The notes beneath the pieces are model-generated. The model saw only the letters and a list, made by a program, of their open reading frames with translations. It made no database searches and was not told the DNA's origin. Below, in pieces: positions 46,505-58,057 of a stretch of 64,000 bases of DNA. Source of the stretch: Polytrichum commune. Its lineage: Eukaryota > Streptophyta > Polytrichopsida > Polytrichales > Polytrichaceae. The DNA lies in the NCBI GenBank assembly GCA_950295325.1, contig OX485809.1:29574001-29638000 (forward strand), read 5' to 3'. Position 1 is the first letter of the stretch, and each line of letters opens with the position of its first letter. The position numbers and the translations under genes are program-made.

Positions 46505-47489
46505 TGTCTTCTTCTGCTCGGAAGTTATGCCCCTTACAACCTAGACTACTCAAAGGACCCTCTCATTTACCAACTCGTATTCCGGCAACGTGTCACCAAA
46601 AGTACTCCACCCTTCGATTTCCTCCTAGCCCGAGTGGAATAGTTATGATGATACTTAGCAAACACATATACCCAAGAAATATGAACTCAAGTACTACAAC
46701 TTGAAGCCATAAATTATCTTAAAATCATTCACACCCAAACTAATTTTAACAAGAGGTCAAACCCTCTTCAAGGCCAACTAGCCTTGGCTCCTAACTTCAA
46801 AACCATGCACACATGTGCTCTTATCTTGCTTCCACACACCCACACTTATAACACGTGAGGTGCCAAGGAGCACGAAGGAAAAAGATGATGACTGAGGGAA
46901 GAATGAGGGATTATATAGTGATTTTGAAGGGGTGAGCACCCTCAAGGCTCACGATAAGCCCTCGAAATCTCCTCCTACTTTGTAGGCTCTCATCTTATCT
47001 CCTAAGCCTTCCTCCCTCAAATGATCAACAAAGATCCTAATTCAAACATTTAACTAATCTTGGCTTTCTACCTACCACACTTACCAAGGTATGTCCTCAT
47101 ACTACTTAAATCCACTCCACACAAGCCTAATGCTTCAAACTTAGCTTTCTTCAAACTTCACTATTTTTATATTTTTGTGAATAATCATAAATCAACAAAA
47201 CACCACTTGTAATGTTTTACAAGTGTTAACAACACATGTGGGCATCAATTTGGGCTCACATAGGATCAACCACATTCCCCATTCTTGAACAAGTAACTTA
47301 TTCTGACCAAGAAGATGCAAGTGTTTAAAAACATTGTTCTTGATGATCCACCCCAATCACATTTACTAGCAAACCACGCCTCACGCTAACTAGCCTAATA
47401 AACCTAACACTTACATACGTGCTAGAATAATCTAAAATGCATAACTTGACCTATGCTTAGTTTTAAGCCCTTAAGCTGCCCCAATAGCA

Positions 47490-48015
47490 TTAAATCAGTT
47501 CGGCCCTCAGCTGCTCCAGTAGCCACTAAATCAGTTCGGTCTCAGCTGCTCCAGTAGCAACCAAATCAACTCCGTCTCAGCTGCTCCAGTAGCCACTAAA
47601 TCAGTTCGGTCTCAGCTGCTCCCGTAGCAATTAAATCAGTTCGGTCTCAGTTGCTCCAGTAGCAACCAAATCAGCTCCGTCTCAGTTGCTCCAGTAGCCA
47701 CTAAATCAGTTCGGTCTCAGCTGCTCCCGTAGCAATTAAATCAGTTCGGTCTCAACTGCTCCAGTAGCAACCAAATCAGCTCCGTCTCAGCTGCTCCAGT
47801 AGCAACCAAATCAGCTCCGTCTCAGCTGCTCCAGTAGCAACCAAATCAGCTCCGTCTCAGCTGCTCCAGTAGCCACTAAATCAATTCGGTCTCAGCTGCT
47901 CCGTCTCAGCTGCTCCAGTAGCCACTAAATCAGTTCGGTCTCAGCTGCTCCAGTAGCAACCAAATCAGTTCGGACCTCAGCTGCTCCAGTAGCCACTAAA
48001 TCAGTTCGGCCCCCA
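47490..48015. repeat. 35-bp tandem repeat, about 15 copies
   Basis: A repeat unit made of CTCAGCTGCTCCAGTAGC followed by (C/A)AC(C/T)AAATCAG and TTCGGT or CTCCGT. Variants alternate in blocks of two or three, suggesting higher-order expansion. It sits in the LTR-like region at the position where family B LTRs carry their 30-bp GA/CT repeats. Confidence 0.85.
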
Positions 48016-48721
48016 GCTATGTTTGAACAGAAATCTAATAAGTTCTACAAACCATTCTCAACTCCTAGTAGTTAATCTAACATTCCTCTAATCTCTTAAC
48101 TAATAATTAACCTATCCTACTAATTTCCTCAAGTTAACCCCTAATCACACGTGTTTATCTAGTAATTCTAAAGGCTCCCTCCACGTGAGAGAGATTGAGA
48201 GAGAAAGCTTAACTAACTACCTTCACTAAAAACTAATAACCCACCCACGTGGCTCAAGCTCTTAAGAGCTTGCTCTCTTGAGAGCGCTTGATGGAGAGAG
48301 AGGTAAATGAGAGAGAAAACACCTTAAGTAGCAAAGAGGGAGAGAGGGAGAGAGAGGTGAGGATAGGGTGAGAGGATTAGCACCTCCAATCACAATCCCT
48401 TAACCTTCACCTCCAAAGTAGGGACTAATCCCCATCCACCAAGCTTCCTTCTTCCTAAACTAACAAGGTGGATCCAAAAGTGGGCATTTAACCCGCGGAG
48501 CTCACCTTGCCTCACCTTACCCCTTACTCACATAATCAATGCATTCTCCTATTGAAATCAAACCTTGAAATAATCACACAACACCACCTAATGCCTAAAG
48601 TTAAATCCACACCACACTTCACTCTTTTTATGTTTTGTGAATAATCATAACACCTCAAAGTCAAACTAAAATTGGTTTCGAAGAGTTAATCACCACATGT
48701 GGGCACCATTTTGGGCTCACA

Positions 48722-49690
48722 TAAGTGGTTGATAATGTGTGTAAGCTAGGCCTCTCGGTTTCGAGAGGCTAGAGGATTCAGCCTCTTTGACCAGATTTTG
48801 ATGGTTATTTTTTGGTTGAGGATGTGTGTAGGCTAAGGGTCTCGGTTCCGAGAGGCTAGAGGATTCGGCCCCTTACACCAGATTTTGAAGTTGTTTTTTG
48901 GTTGAGATTGTGTGTAGGCTAAGGGTCCCGGTTCCGAGAGGCTAGAGAATTCAGCCTCTTTGACCAGATTTTGAAGTTGTTTTTTGGTTGAGAATGTGTG
49001 TAGGCTAAGCCTTTTGGTTCCGAGAGGCTAAAAGATTCGGCCCCTTACACTAGATTTTGAAGTTGTTTTGTGGTTGATAATGTGTGTAGGCTAGGCCTCT
49101 CGGTTCCAAGAGGCTAGAGGATTCGGCCTCTTTGACCAGATTTTGATGGTTGTTTTTTGGTTGAGAATGCGTGTAGGCTAAGGGTCTCGGTTCCGAGAGG
49201 CTAGAGGATTCGGCCTCTTTGACTAGATTTTGAAGTTGTTTGTGGTTGATCATATGTGTAGGCTAAAGGTCTCGGTTCCGAGAGGCTAGTGAATTCGGCC
49301 CCTTACACTAGATTTTGAAGTGGTTTTGTGGTTGATAATGTGTGTAGGCTAGGCCTCTCGGTTCCGAGAGGCTAGAGGATTCGGCCTCTTTGACCAAATT
49401 TTGATGGTTGTTTTTTGGTTGAGAATGTGTGTAGGCTAAGGGTCTCGGTTCCGAGAGGCTAGAGGATTCGGCCCCTTACACCAGATTTTGAAATTTTTTG
49501 TGCTTGAGATTGTGTGTAGGCTAAGGGTCTCGGTTCCGAGAGGCTAGTGGATTCGGCCCCTTACACCAAATTTTGAAGTTGTTTTTTGGTTGATCATGTG
49601 TGTAGCCTAAGGGTCTCGGTTCCGAGAGGCTAGAGGATTCGGCCCCTTACACCAGATTTTGAAGTTTTTTTTTGGTTGATCATGTGTGTA
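48722..49690. repeat. Hairpin satellite, block 3
   Basis: About eleven more monomers of the satellite with core CTCGGTTCCGAGAG, ending at ATCATGTGTGTA near 49690. Short minus-strand frames here simply repeat LVKEAESSSLSEPR and are not genes. Confidence 0.85.
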
Positions 49691-50140
49691 CCACACCACA
49701 ACAACCTATCAACCCACGCCCACGTAATGTCTCCCTAATTCTACCCGCATGCACGAGACATGTAAAGCCCTTGTCTACAGCTGTTGGTGCAACACATGAG
49801 AGGGAAGCTATCTTATGAGCGATGAGCAGTGAGCGGTGAGCGGTGAGCAGTATCACATGAGCAATGAGCAGTAACATATGAGCAATGATTCCAAATTTAG
49901 TAAAGACACACAGGTTTAGGGTACACAACCAAAATTTTGACAAATTAATTGCATATTTTCAATTGTAAATTGTCAATATTTTAAATGAAGCACAAGTGAA
50001 AGGGCCCTATTTCCATGGATCATTTAAAACACTTTCAATTCATTGCTGATTTTTATTATAATAATCCAAACCAATACATGTCATTTATTGACATCCTTAT
50101 ACATGTAGTTACAACCAACACTTGCACAACTACTCACATT
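49691..50140. other. Unassigned sequence with GAGC microsatellite
   Basis: AT-rich sequence with a small GAGC(A/G)GT-type repeat at about 49815-49890. I see no supported gene. Confidence 0.35.
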
Positions 50141-50149
50141 CCACAACAC

Positions 50150-50235
50150 CAGCAAGTTCAAGTAGGTGCATAATCTCATTATACGTACATGTAGGTGCCA
50201 TAATTGTGAGCCACTCAAACTGTTCACGGGTTGAG
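50150..50235 (-). pseudogene. Duplicated end of the transposase-like last exon
   Basis: The minus strand repeats the coding end seen at 50685-50765 (a YNE block followed by LLELAG(V/I)VECE) with several changes. It is a partial local duplication of the 3' end of the neighbouring gene, about 540 bp downstream. Confidence 0.6.
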
Positions 50236-50299
50236 TTAAGGCCCAAAATCTACAAATGAAAGGAAATTAGATATTAGAAATAATCAATATGTAGGTAAC

Positions 50300-50510
50300 T
50301 ACTAGGTTTTGAGACATCCACCTGTGGATGCGAGTTGTGTAAGAGACTGGTATTAGGTCTGTATCAACCCGGGTTCGAATCCGGTTGGTTACATTGACTG
50401 GTGCTATCCCAAATTGAGCTAGTGATAAAGTAGGAATAATCTATAGGCGGATACCAAGAAAACGTTACTACGCGGATGTGCGTAGAATCTTATCAATTAT
50501 TTTTTATTTT
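50300..50510 (+). mobile_element. Possible SINE fragment with B box
   Basis: Contains a perfect pol III B box GGTTCGAATCC near 50370 in a tRNA-like arm (CCCGGGTTCGAATCCGG). A weak A box-like GATGCGAGTTGTGTAAG lies about 50 nt upstream, and the 3' side is T-rich. No TSD was identified. It lies between the last exon of the transposase-like gene and its duplicated end. Confidence 0.35.
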
Positions 50511-51836
50511 TAGAAACTTGTTATTATTTATCCATGTCAATCAATCAAACCGCTCACGGTTGGGTCGTACTGAATCATTTGAAATACTTCCAGCCCATTG
50601 CTAATTTTTATTATAAAAATCCAAACCAAAACATGTCATATTTTGACATTCAAATATATGGTACTTAATAGACCATTTGCAATACTACTCACACTCTACA
50701 ATACCAGCAAGTTCAAGTAGTCGCATGACCTCGTTATAGGTATATATAGGTACATGAATGAACTTGTCACTCTCGTAATCCACCTTGCACAAAAATCTAA
50801 ACACATAATAAAGATGTTTACAATACACCCATTTTCCTTTCTTTCCCAATGCATGAGAGGACATTTTCGTGAAATCCGGGCATGTGTAATGCGGGATGTC
50901 GCCAATTGTGACATGATATGTGATATCATGCTTGGAGACAATGTTGATTATCACTACAAAGCCCGGATATGGAATGGCAGTGACCCCAACCACATAGTAA
51001 CCCTCCATGAGTCCGGCGCCATTTGTTTTTGTGATCCACTAGCGGTGCTGTTGGATTACGACGAACTGTCTTCCCAAACCTGAATGTAGGGTGGGCGTCC
51101 GGGTTTGGTGGCATAGAAAAATGTGAGCGAGGGATGGGGAGAGTTGCGATTGTTGAAAGCCTACAACGAGGGGACAATGCCTCCCTCTGCTGTAGTTGAA
51201 ATCTAGCATCTTCAAGTGCCAAAACCTCCTCTCGCGATAGATTGGTACCTATCTTCACCGGCCACGTGTTGGGTACTATAGGCCAGTCCAACACATATTT
51301 CTTCTTACTGCCACTCACACAACGTTTGATATCGTCAGGGCAAAACCAAAATTCATACTCCACATTGTTGGGAGAGTGAAATTCCTTCCTGAGCCCTTTG
51401 TATGTTGGAGCAGGTGTGCCATGTTTCCCAGTTCCGACTTTGGCATTGCACATAGTCCCTGTGATGGCCTGCAGTGCCCAACATCGTTTGGCTGAGTTAG
51501 GTGGTAATCTTGCAATGTGCCACTTGGAAGCAAGACAATCTGTCTCTAACACGGATGTAGTATGAGCCACACCATGAATTGCAGAACTCAACGATTCCTC
51601 TATGCGTTGACGAGTTGCTCGGGTGTTGGGACGAGGAATGGAATAATTCACTTTGTCGGGTCGATGAGAGTCACAATCAGCACCCGGTGGTAGGTTGAGT
51701 TTGCGTTTGGTGGAACCAAAGAGCTTTGACCCTTCCAATGCACAATCTCTAGTGTTGACGTCTTCTGCCCCTGGATAAGACTTCATGGCATCGGCCAACA
51801 TTTTTGGATCTCCACACCTGGCAGCCGCTTTGAGTT

Positions 51837-52045
51837 TCAAGGATGCCGAATCAGGACCTTTACCATCAAACCCCCTTTCAACCATGTCCGGTAATTTGCA
51901 ATTTGCATGAAGGCACGGATCATGTCGTCCATTGTAGCTTCATATAAACAAGTCATCTTGTTGCCGGACTGTTGGAGCCATTTGTTGTGTACAGTCTCTG
52001 CAAGGTTGCATGTTAGCATTTCCGCACGCTCTTCTATTGTCATAT
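51837..52045 (-). pseudogene. T2 exon 2, first segment
   Basis: Reads TIEERAEMLTCNLAETVHNKWLQ and MDDMIRAFMQIANYRTWLKGG, clearly homologous to T1 at 4240-3935 (MTAEEFAQMPNCNLAEF...FLKGG). The frame is lost in a C/G homopolymer just after LKGG, and the homologous reading resumes in the 51885 frame (GKGPDS). Confidence 0.7.
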
Positions 52046-55017
52046 TGTGAACCCTTTGAGTGGTCCACCACTCTGCGGGATCACTTTTAGTTAGAATGTT
52101 AGCATTAAAAGTTAGAATTGATAGGGAATTTAGGGAAAATTAGTTCATTTAGCATTTAACCTAGAAAAAGGAAGGTCAAAATGAAACTAAGTAGTGCTAG
52201 AAGATAGCAAAGTAGAAAAAATATGCTAGCTAGTAAAAGCAACTAGCTAAGCAAATATTAGTAGATGCTAGCTATTAAGCAAATGTTAGTAGATGCTAGC
52301 TAAGCAAGTGTTAGTTTATTAGTTAGTGTGAGGCACACAAGACTATTGGAGGTGTTTTGCGTAAGAAGACAAAACCGGCTTGAAGACTTTTGAAAAAAAT
52401 TAGAAAGAGAGCAAGGGGGCTACTTGCCCACTTGCCCCCTTGCCAACTCGATGGCGGAAAAATTAGAAAGATTTCTAAAGGTTCTTTGTCGGAGCCACCT
52501 CGGCGAGAGGGTGGCAACCTCAACTGGGAAAAACCCCCGAGCCAAAATTTCGGGAAAGGGTTTGAAAAATGGATCCGGTGGAGGAGGGGTCCAACCCTTT
52601 TGTGAGAGGGTTTAAAAACCCCTCCTTCCACCTTGTAGGAACTCTTTCTTTTTCTAGTTTTTGGGCGAAGCCCTGCTTCAATGTAGTTAGGAAAAAATCC
52701 TTTAGCATGTATTCTCAATGGCTTAAGACAAGGGCTTGAGAAACTCCTCTACTCTCTCTCCTAGTTAGAATGTGTGTTTATTAACACACCAACAAAATTA
52801 TTCCTTCTTTTGTAGAGGTAGGTTGGATGTTAGAGTTTTGAGTGGAGGCATTGTAGACCTCATCTGCCAATGCCCTGAAGGCTTAGTTCAGAAGCTGGAA
52901 CAAGATACTTATCATTTTTCTCTTAGAGAGATTTCATATAGCTATCCATAGCCATTTCCCATTTGTGATTTGGTTAAGATGACAATTAGTTATGGATTTC
53001 CAAAGATGGAGTAGAAAAACTGGGTGATCTTGTGGGTAGCGGCTGCTGGATCAGACCTGCAAGCCCAATAGAAATTTTAATTCTAAGAAGTTATATTTTT
53101 CCCAAGTAGAACTTTTGTGTAGCTTTCCAAAATGGCTTAGAACATTTTATTTGAGCATGATTTGAATTAGATATGAATTGTGGAAGCTGGGACACATAGT
53201 TTGAGAACTTTTGGTTGACTGCTGCATTACAGAGGATCTGCTGGGTTCACTTCGGCTTACCTTTCTAATCACATATTTTTATCAAATACATCTTTTTAAT
53301 ATCTCTCCAGGGTCATATAGAAAGTTTGATTTGAGTTTGATTTGAATTAGATATGAATTGTTGAAGGCGAGATACATAGTTTAAGCCTTCTTGATTGACT
53401 GTTGTGTTACAAGGAGTCTGCTGAATTTTTATTAGCTTAACCTGCTGATGTCATAATTTTCCTAGTTAGAACTTGTTCATAGCTTTCCAATGGCATAAGG
53501 AAAGCCTAGATCCAACTAGTAAGGAATGTGCTATGAATTTTTGAAGTTAGAAGGTAGATAGGTGGGTTGGAAGGGTCGGTTGAATCGACCTCACACTTCC
53601 AACCCTCATAACTTTTGCATTTCTTATCCGATTAAAGTGATTTTTAGATCATTGGAAAGATAATTAGGTGCACTAAGTATAAATATTATGCTTAGGATTA
53701 AATTACAGTGCAGAATAAATACTTTATATTTTAATTGTTAACTAAGATACACTTACTACCAAACTAGTTACAAAGAAGGAGGCAAGGTTGACGCTCGGGA
53801 AGTGGAGCAAGGAAGGAGATAGTGGCTCGGCCTATATCAAGCCCATATCAACCGAAGAGAATTGAGGTAAATTAACTAACGCTAGCCTTCCATTTAGGGT
53901 TGGAGGGAGCGCGGCTAAGGTACGCATCTCTAAACCCACTCACCTATCTCGTAAGGTCAAGTGGCTTAACCACTTGACCGCCAAGGGAATACCCAACTCC
54001 ATTGTTTTCGGGGCCCTTGGTATGTTTTGTGGTAGTAGCTTCATTTATTAGCAAGTTTCGTGTGTGGTAAGTCAGATTAATCACCGACACGACCACTTTG
54101 AATATTGTTGGTGGAAAGGTAGGGTTAATGACCCGCGAATCCACTATTATGTTGTTGGCCCCATAAATTGGGAGTAATGGCCCCAATTTATGAACATTGC
54201 GCAACATGTTGAACCTACAGGTCGCCCATCACCCTGGTCCCATTGAGTTGCATTTCGTGGTCTATCCAATGTTAACACACCTAACAATCAAAACATACAA
54301 AATAAATCGTGAACCCTTGTTGGCAAGAGACCCGAATCGGAAACTTAACTCGGTAGAGTGATACCACCCTTCGAACCATTGATGTTCGAATGGGTTTGAG
54401 ATGTCATTCAACCTTCAAAGGACCTGCACGAGGCCTTAAAAGGTTCCGAGGTAAGAGGTGCACCAACCAGGTAAGGGGTGATGCCTAATATGTGAATATA
54501 GTGAAGTAGGAGGTGTAAACGAAAATAAATAATTAAGAAGGAATTTATGTGAAGGATGGGACTTAGGCCAAGTTCCCCCGCTTAGAAAACTAAATAGAAC
54601 TAAATAAAGAAATAGAAAGAATTGAATGGTCCATCAAATTGTCGTTATTCCGTTCGTTGAATTAGGGTGGTATGAGTCACACCCGGTTGGGTGTATCAGA
54701 ACCATCTCAATTCACAAATTAGGATTGCATTGGTTTCAAGGCTGGTGCGTCTGCGCGTAGAATAGGTTGTACGTTAAGGTTAGAACTAGATATGAAATTG
54801 GTTAGTGGAGTTTAAAGCCACACTAGTAAAAAACTAAGGCCCAACCTCCGGAGGTACTACGACGCATATTTAATCTCCCTTAAAAATCTAACTACTGACG
54901 TTATACACCTATCATCCGGGTTCGGCTTGGGCGCCTGCAAATGCAAACCACCTTCACCGAAGGGCTTGTGTGATACTTTTAGGCTCCCTCGAAAGGGGGT
55001 GGCCCAAAAATACCACA
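52046..55017. mobile_element. Family D solo LTR, copy 2
   Basis: A 2972-bp element, TGTGAACCC to TACCACA, with perfect TSD CATAT (52041-52045 and 55018-55022). It lies at the splice acceptor/exon 2 boundary of T2. The segment 52095-52920 is absent from copy 1. Nothing in it looks like a retrotransposon gene. Confidence 0.88.
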
Positions 55018-55079
55018 CATATCCTATGAACAACACACAAATACAAGGATAAGACAAATATAAGATAGATTATATATCT

Positions 55080-55262
55080 AGGTTTGGGTCGTTTGACCCA
55101 AAATGGCTGCCATGTTTGGGTCGAACGACCCAAACTGTTTGCGTAGTTTAGGTCGTTCGACCCAAACTGCCTACAAGGTTTGGGTCGAACGACCCAAACT
55201 GCCTGCCACATTTGGGTCGTTCAACCTAAACTGCATACAAGGTTTGGGTCGAACGACCCAAA
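55080..55262. repeat. Inverted-repeat array P1 in a T2 intron
   Basis: Six units of about 30 bp, each an inverted repeat GTTTGGGTCG-NN-CGACCCAAAC. The 2-nt centre alternates TT and AA from unit to unit. It lies in non-coding sequence between two copies of the exon 2 start of T2. Confidence 0.85.
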
Positions 55263-55400
55263 CTATTTGTTGTTTGTTGTGTACAGTCTCTGCAAGGTTG
55301 CATGTTGGCATTCTCGCACGTTCTTCTATTGTCATATCCTATGAACAACACAGAAAGACAAAGATAAGAAAAACATAAGATATATTACATTGAGTAATAA
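55263..55400 (-). pseudogene. Duplicated T2 intron end and exon 2 start
   Basis: Repeats, with a few changes, the sequence that once spanned 51984-52045 plus 55018-55080: TTGCAGAGACTGTACACAAC coding sequence and the intron end TTGTTCATAG on the minus strand. This copy keeps an intact acceptor (AG before GATATGACAATAG) but its exon is cut by array P1. Confidence 0.7.
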
Positions 55401-55418
55401 AATTTGATATGTACTTAC

Positions 55419-57533
55419 AAGTAGCATATGACCACCCCATTGTTTATAACGAAAGTGCCAAAATCCCAACCACTCTGAAAGGCCAAAAATGCCTTCTTCG
55501 GAGGCAGCTCCAGATGACAACCACCAAGAACGAATCACATGGTACTTGGTCTCAGCGTCGTCCATTGTTTTCGCGTCTTTGTAATCCTTGCATATTTGTT
55601 TATGTTAAAATTGCAAGAATGGTTTGATATACTTTTGGGTCACCTTATCCAAGCTTGCGGACCAATGGAAAAGACATGTACGCTCACGTGCAACCATGGG
55701 TACTCTTGGATCACCATCCCCGTAAATCGCCCTCACCGCATTCCAATTAGCTTGAGCACTATCAGCCATAAACCCTTTGAAGTTTATGTTTGGTACACCA
55801 TTTTCTGCCATGACAGCATTCAAATTTTCCCAAAAGAGAATTTGTCCTGCACCATCTTCAGATTGCATGTCACAACACGCAATAGTTAACACTTTACAGT
55901 ATCGACTGTCGTACACATGGCAAGCCATGGTCGTCCAGTCCTTCAAACGTTTAACATGGTCAAACATAATCCATGAATTTTCCATATCCCCACCGACTTG
56001 CATCTTCTTCATAAGCTCCACACCACTACCTGGAAGGTCTACAGATATCTTCAAAACAAAAACTTTGTCCTTTGACTGCCCTGGAAATCGACTACCATGG
56101 ACGAATTTGAAAGCAGAGTGGTCTTTGAGCGCCATAATACTATCCATAGTTCCCATTCCACTACGCAAAAAACGCTTTGATCCAAATACAAAGTTACGAC
56201 AATTTGGAGACGCAAGAGTGCTGAATTTGTCCATGACGACCTCTAGGGATGAACCAACCAAGTGATGGCCTTCGACATTTGCGGGAGATTTGAAAAGGTA
56301 ATCCGCCAAGAATTGTTTGCTCGCCGCCATAACTATGGCTGAATTTTTTGTTGTGGGTGTTTTCAATACTTCATTTGCAACGCATTGGTATGCCATGTCC
56401 AATGATTCACGGCATGCGCCATTGGCTACAGGCTGATCATGTACACCAAGATGAATGCAAGCCTTGGACATTCCAACGGATGTGGAGTGGATGTATATGA
56501 TTCGAGCATTACACAAAGCAATGCACACAGGTGTGGAACGACATACCTTACACACGACAGTGGACTTAGTAGGGGAAACAACACCCACAGCAAATGGGAT
56601 AGGAGTTGAACCGGCCCATTCAGTGTTGTTCCGGAGGCCTCCATTGCGATTCATGTAATCACAGTAGTTATTATGATATTGGAGATGACCAGTACAAGTA
56701 GAGCGCCGAAAGGACAGTCCAAAGTCATTTTGGATATTCGTGGTTTTGGTGGTGCACCAAGGGTGACCGTCGCATATTTTGTCCATGCCGTCCATTGAGC
56801 GACCATACGTATTTGGAGCTTTGAGTGGCACAGGAGGCAAGAGAAACAAAACATCACCATTAAAAGAAGATGGTAAGTACTTGACCTCATGAACATCTAT
56901 ACTGTCAAAATCAATGGATGCAAGATCGGACTTTGATATTTTTCTTGACTTTGTCAACTTCAAGGCATCAACCATAGTCAACCCTGTAGATGAAGGTGAA
57001 GGGTGTAGTGGAGGACGTTGAGAAGGTGAGATTTGGGGAATCACCTTCTTGTACATAAGACCGCAAGGGGATTTGGCTACATGTATAGGAAGTTGGGAAG
57101 GAATAGAATGAACACTTCTAAATGGAAATGGCGATGTGTTTGAAAGATCAATATATGCACAAATGTTATCTTCTGAATCTGATAGCACAAACACACTATC
57201 ATCAAGGGGTTCCACCTTAACAAGTGCGATAGAGGGAATTTGAATTGTAGATGTACCGGATTCGTTTGTCAAAATGACAGTTGAAGCTTGCATCTGAGAC
57301 TCACAAAGTCCTATCATCCTAAATGAACCAGGTCCTAAGATCCACATAAAACCAACATCAGTTCTATTTTTTGGAACCAAAATCGTTTCATACACCTCTC
57401 CATCTGCAGAATACATCTCATGCTCTAAATACATGCTCAAACTAAATAAATCCTCTGAAACACTCACATGACCATCATCTTGGAATGGCAAGATGAAGGG
57501 AACAAAAGATCCATGAGCTCTAATGGTAGCCAT
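55419..57533 (-). pseudogene. T2 exon 1, transposase-like core
   Basis: About 704 codons in one frame with a single TAA. Residues 1-330: Ser/Pro-rich with no recognised domain. About 300-350: Cys/His cluster. About 400-530: unknown. About 535-690: the core conserved with T1 (HVYDSRYCKVLTIACCDMQS, then FKGFMADSAQANWNAV, then ERTCLFHW). The D/N/A block and the C-x-F-H-W block recall MULE transposases (second Asp, then CxxH). Long single-frame length and conservation with T1 argue for a real gene that decayed recently. Confidence 0.7.
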
Positions 57534-58057
57534 AGAAAATAAAAATAAAACATATGAACAACACATCATAAAAATATGGGGTGAATGTTGCTTTTGTATA
57601 GAGTTGTGTGAGGAAATGAATGGAAATGAAAACGTGTAATACAATAATGGATGGAGATGAAAGCGTGTGATACATAGCATCTAATAATACATATATGGAC
57701 ATAACACAATAATAGTTAGAAAATATTTACGAGCAAGATATACACAAAATGGCGTCAAATACTAAAAGTATTGGTAAAAATTTAAAATATATATGTGTGG
57801 ACTGACGTAGATGTAGAAAGAATTAAAATTGGTTGGAAAAATAAATTATTGATCATTATGAATAGAACAAAGTAGGTGTCAGAAAATTTTGGCGGATATA
57901 ACAAAAATAAACACATAATGACAAACGCGTAAAAATATCTCGTTCATTGAACGCCAATTACAACATGTGATCGTAATATATGCCGGATTTTGTGAGATAG
58001 ATACATTGGAAGAATAAATGATAATACCTGACAGAAAACATATCATAGACACCAACG
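57534..58057. promoter_or_regulatory. Divergent intergenic region between T2 and ParB-methyltransferase gene
   Basis: 524 bp separates the two divergent start codons (57533 minus, 58058 plus). It is AT-rich. It is the expected place of a bidirectional promoter. No specific element can be assigned by eye, and neither of the intronic palindrome motifs occurs here. Confidence 0.4.

Larger units (their letters stand above)
43564..48721. mobile_element. Family B-related LTR region inserted in the satellite
   Basis: Begins TGTGAGGCCAAACCC, like family B LTRs, and ends GGGCTCACA. The flanks TTTGT and TAAGT are at best an imperfect TSD, and the satellite resumes on the right. A second GGGCTCACA end occurs at 47262. 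A block near 43849-43910 recurs at 46592-46660. It is therefore probably two related LTR copies or an LTR with an internal duplication. It contains the family C solo LTR and a 35-bp repeat array. No coding motif is visible. Confidence 0.55.
50685..57533 (-). pseudogene. Large MULE-like, SWIM-ended transposase-like gene T2
   Basis: The start is placed at ATG 57533 (MATIRAHGSFVPF). Exon 1 (57533-55419) has a Cys/His cluster (CDGHPWC...CTGHLQ), then a probable RNase H-fold core (FDHVKRLKDW, CHVYD, FMADSAQANWNAVR, RTCLFHW) and FWHFRYKQWGG, ending at a GTAAGT donor. An in-frame TAA (55605-55607) replaces a Gln present in copy T1. Exon 2 (from 52045) starts TIEERAEMLTCNLAE; its acceptor is displaced by a family D LTR. 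A frameshift near 51870-51885 (C/G run) and another near 51010-51070 follow. The end, TCPDF...WVYCKHLYYVF, resembles a SWIM zinc finger. The class assignment (MULE-like rather than KDZ or other) is tentative. Confidence 0.65.

Noticed and set aside
47490-48015. CRISPR-like array
   Set aside because: Repeats are contiguous with no unique spacers, the sequence is eukaryotic and there are no cas genes. The same holds for arrays P1 and P2 and the 88-bp satellite.
50360-50385. Functional tRNA gene
   Set aside because: Only the B box/T-arm is convincing; no full cloverleaf or anticodon stem can be drawn from the surrounding bases.
52323-52718. 131-residue minus-strand frame in the family D LTR
   Set aside because: It lies in the segment missing from the other family D copy, is Phe/Pro-rich low complexity, and has an overlapping frame on the other strand of equal quality.
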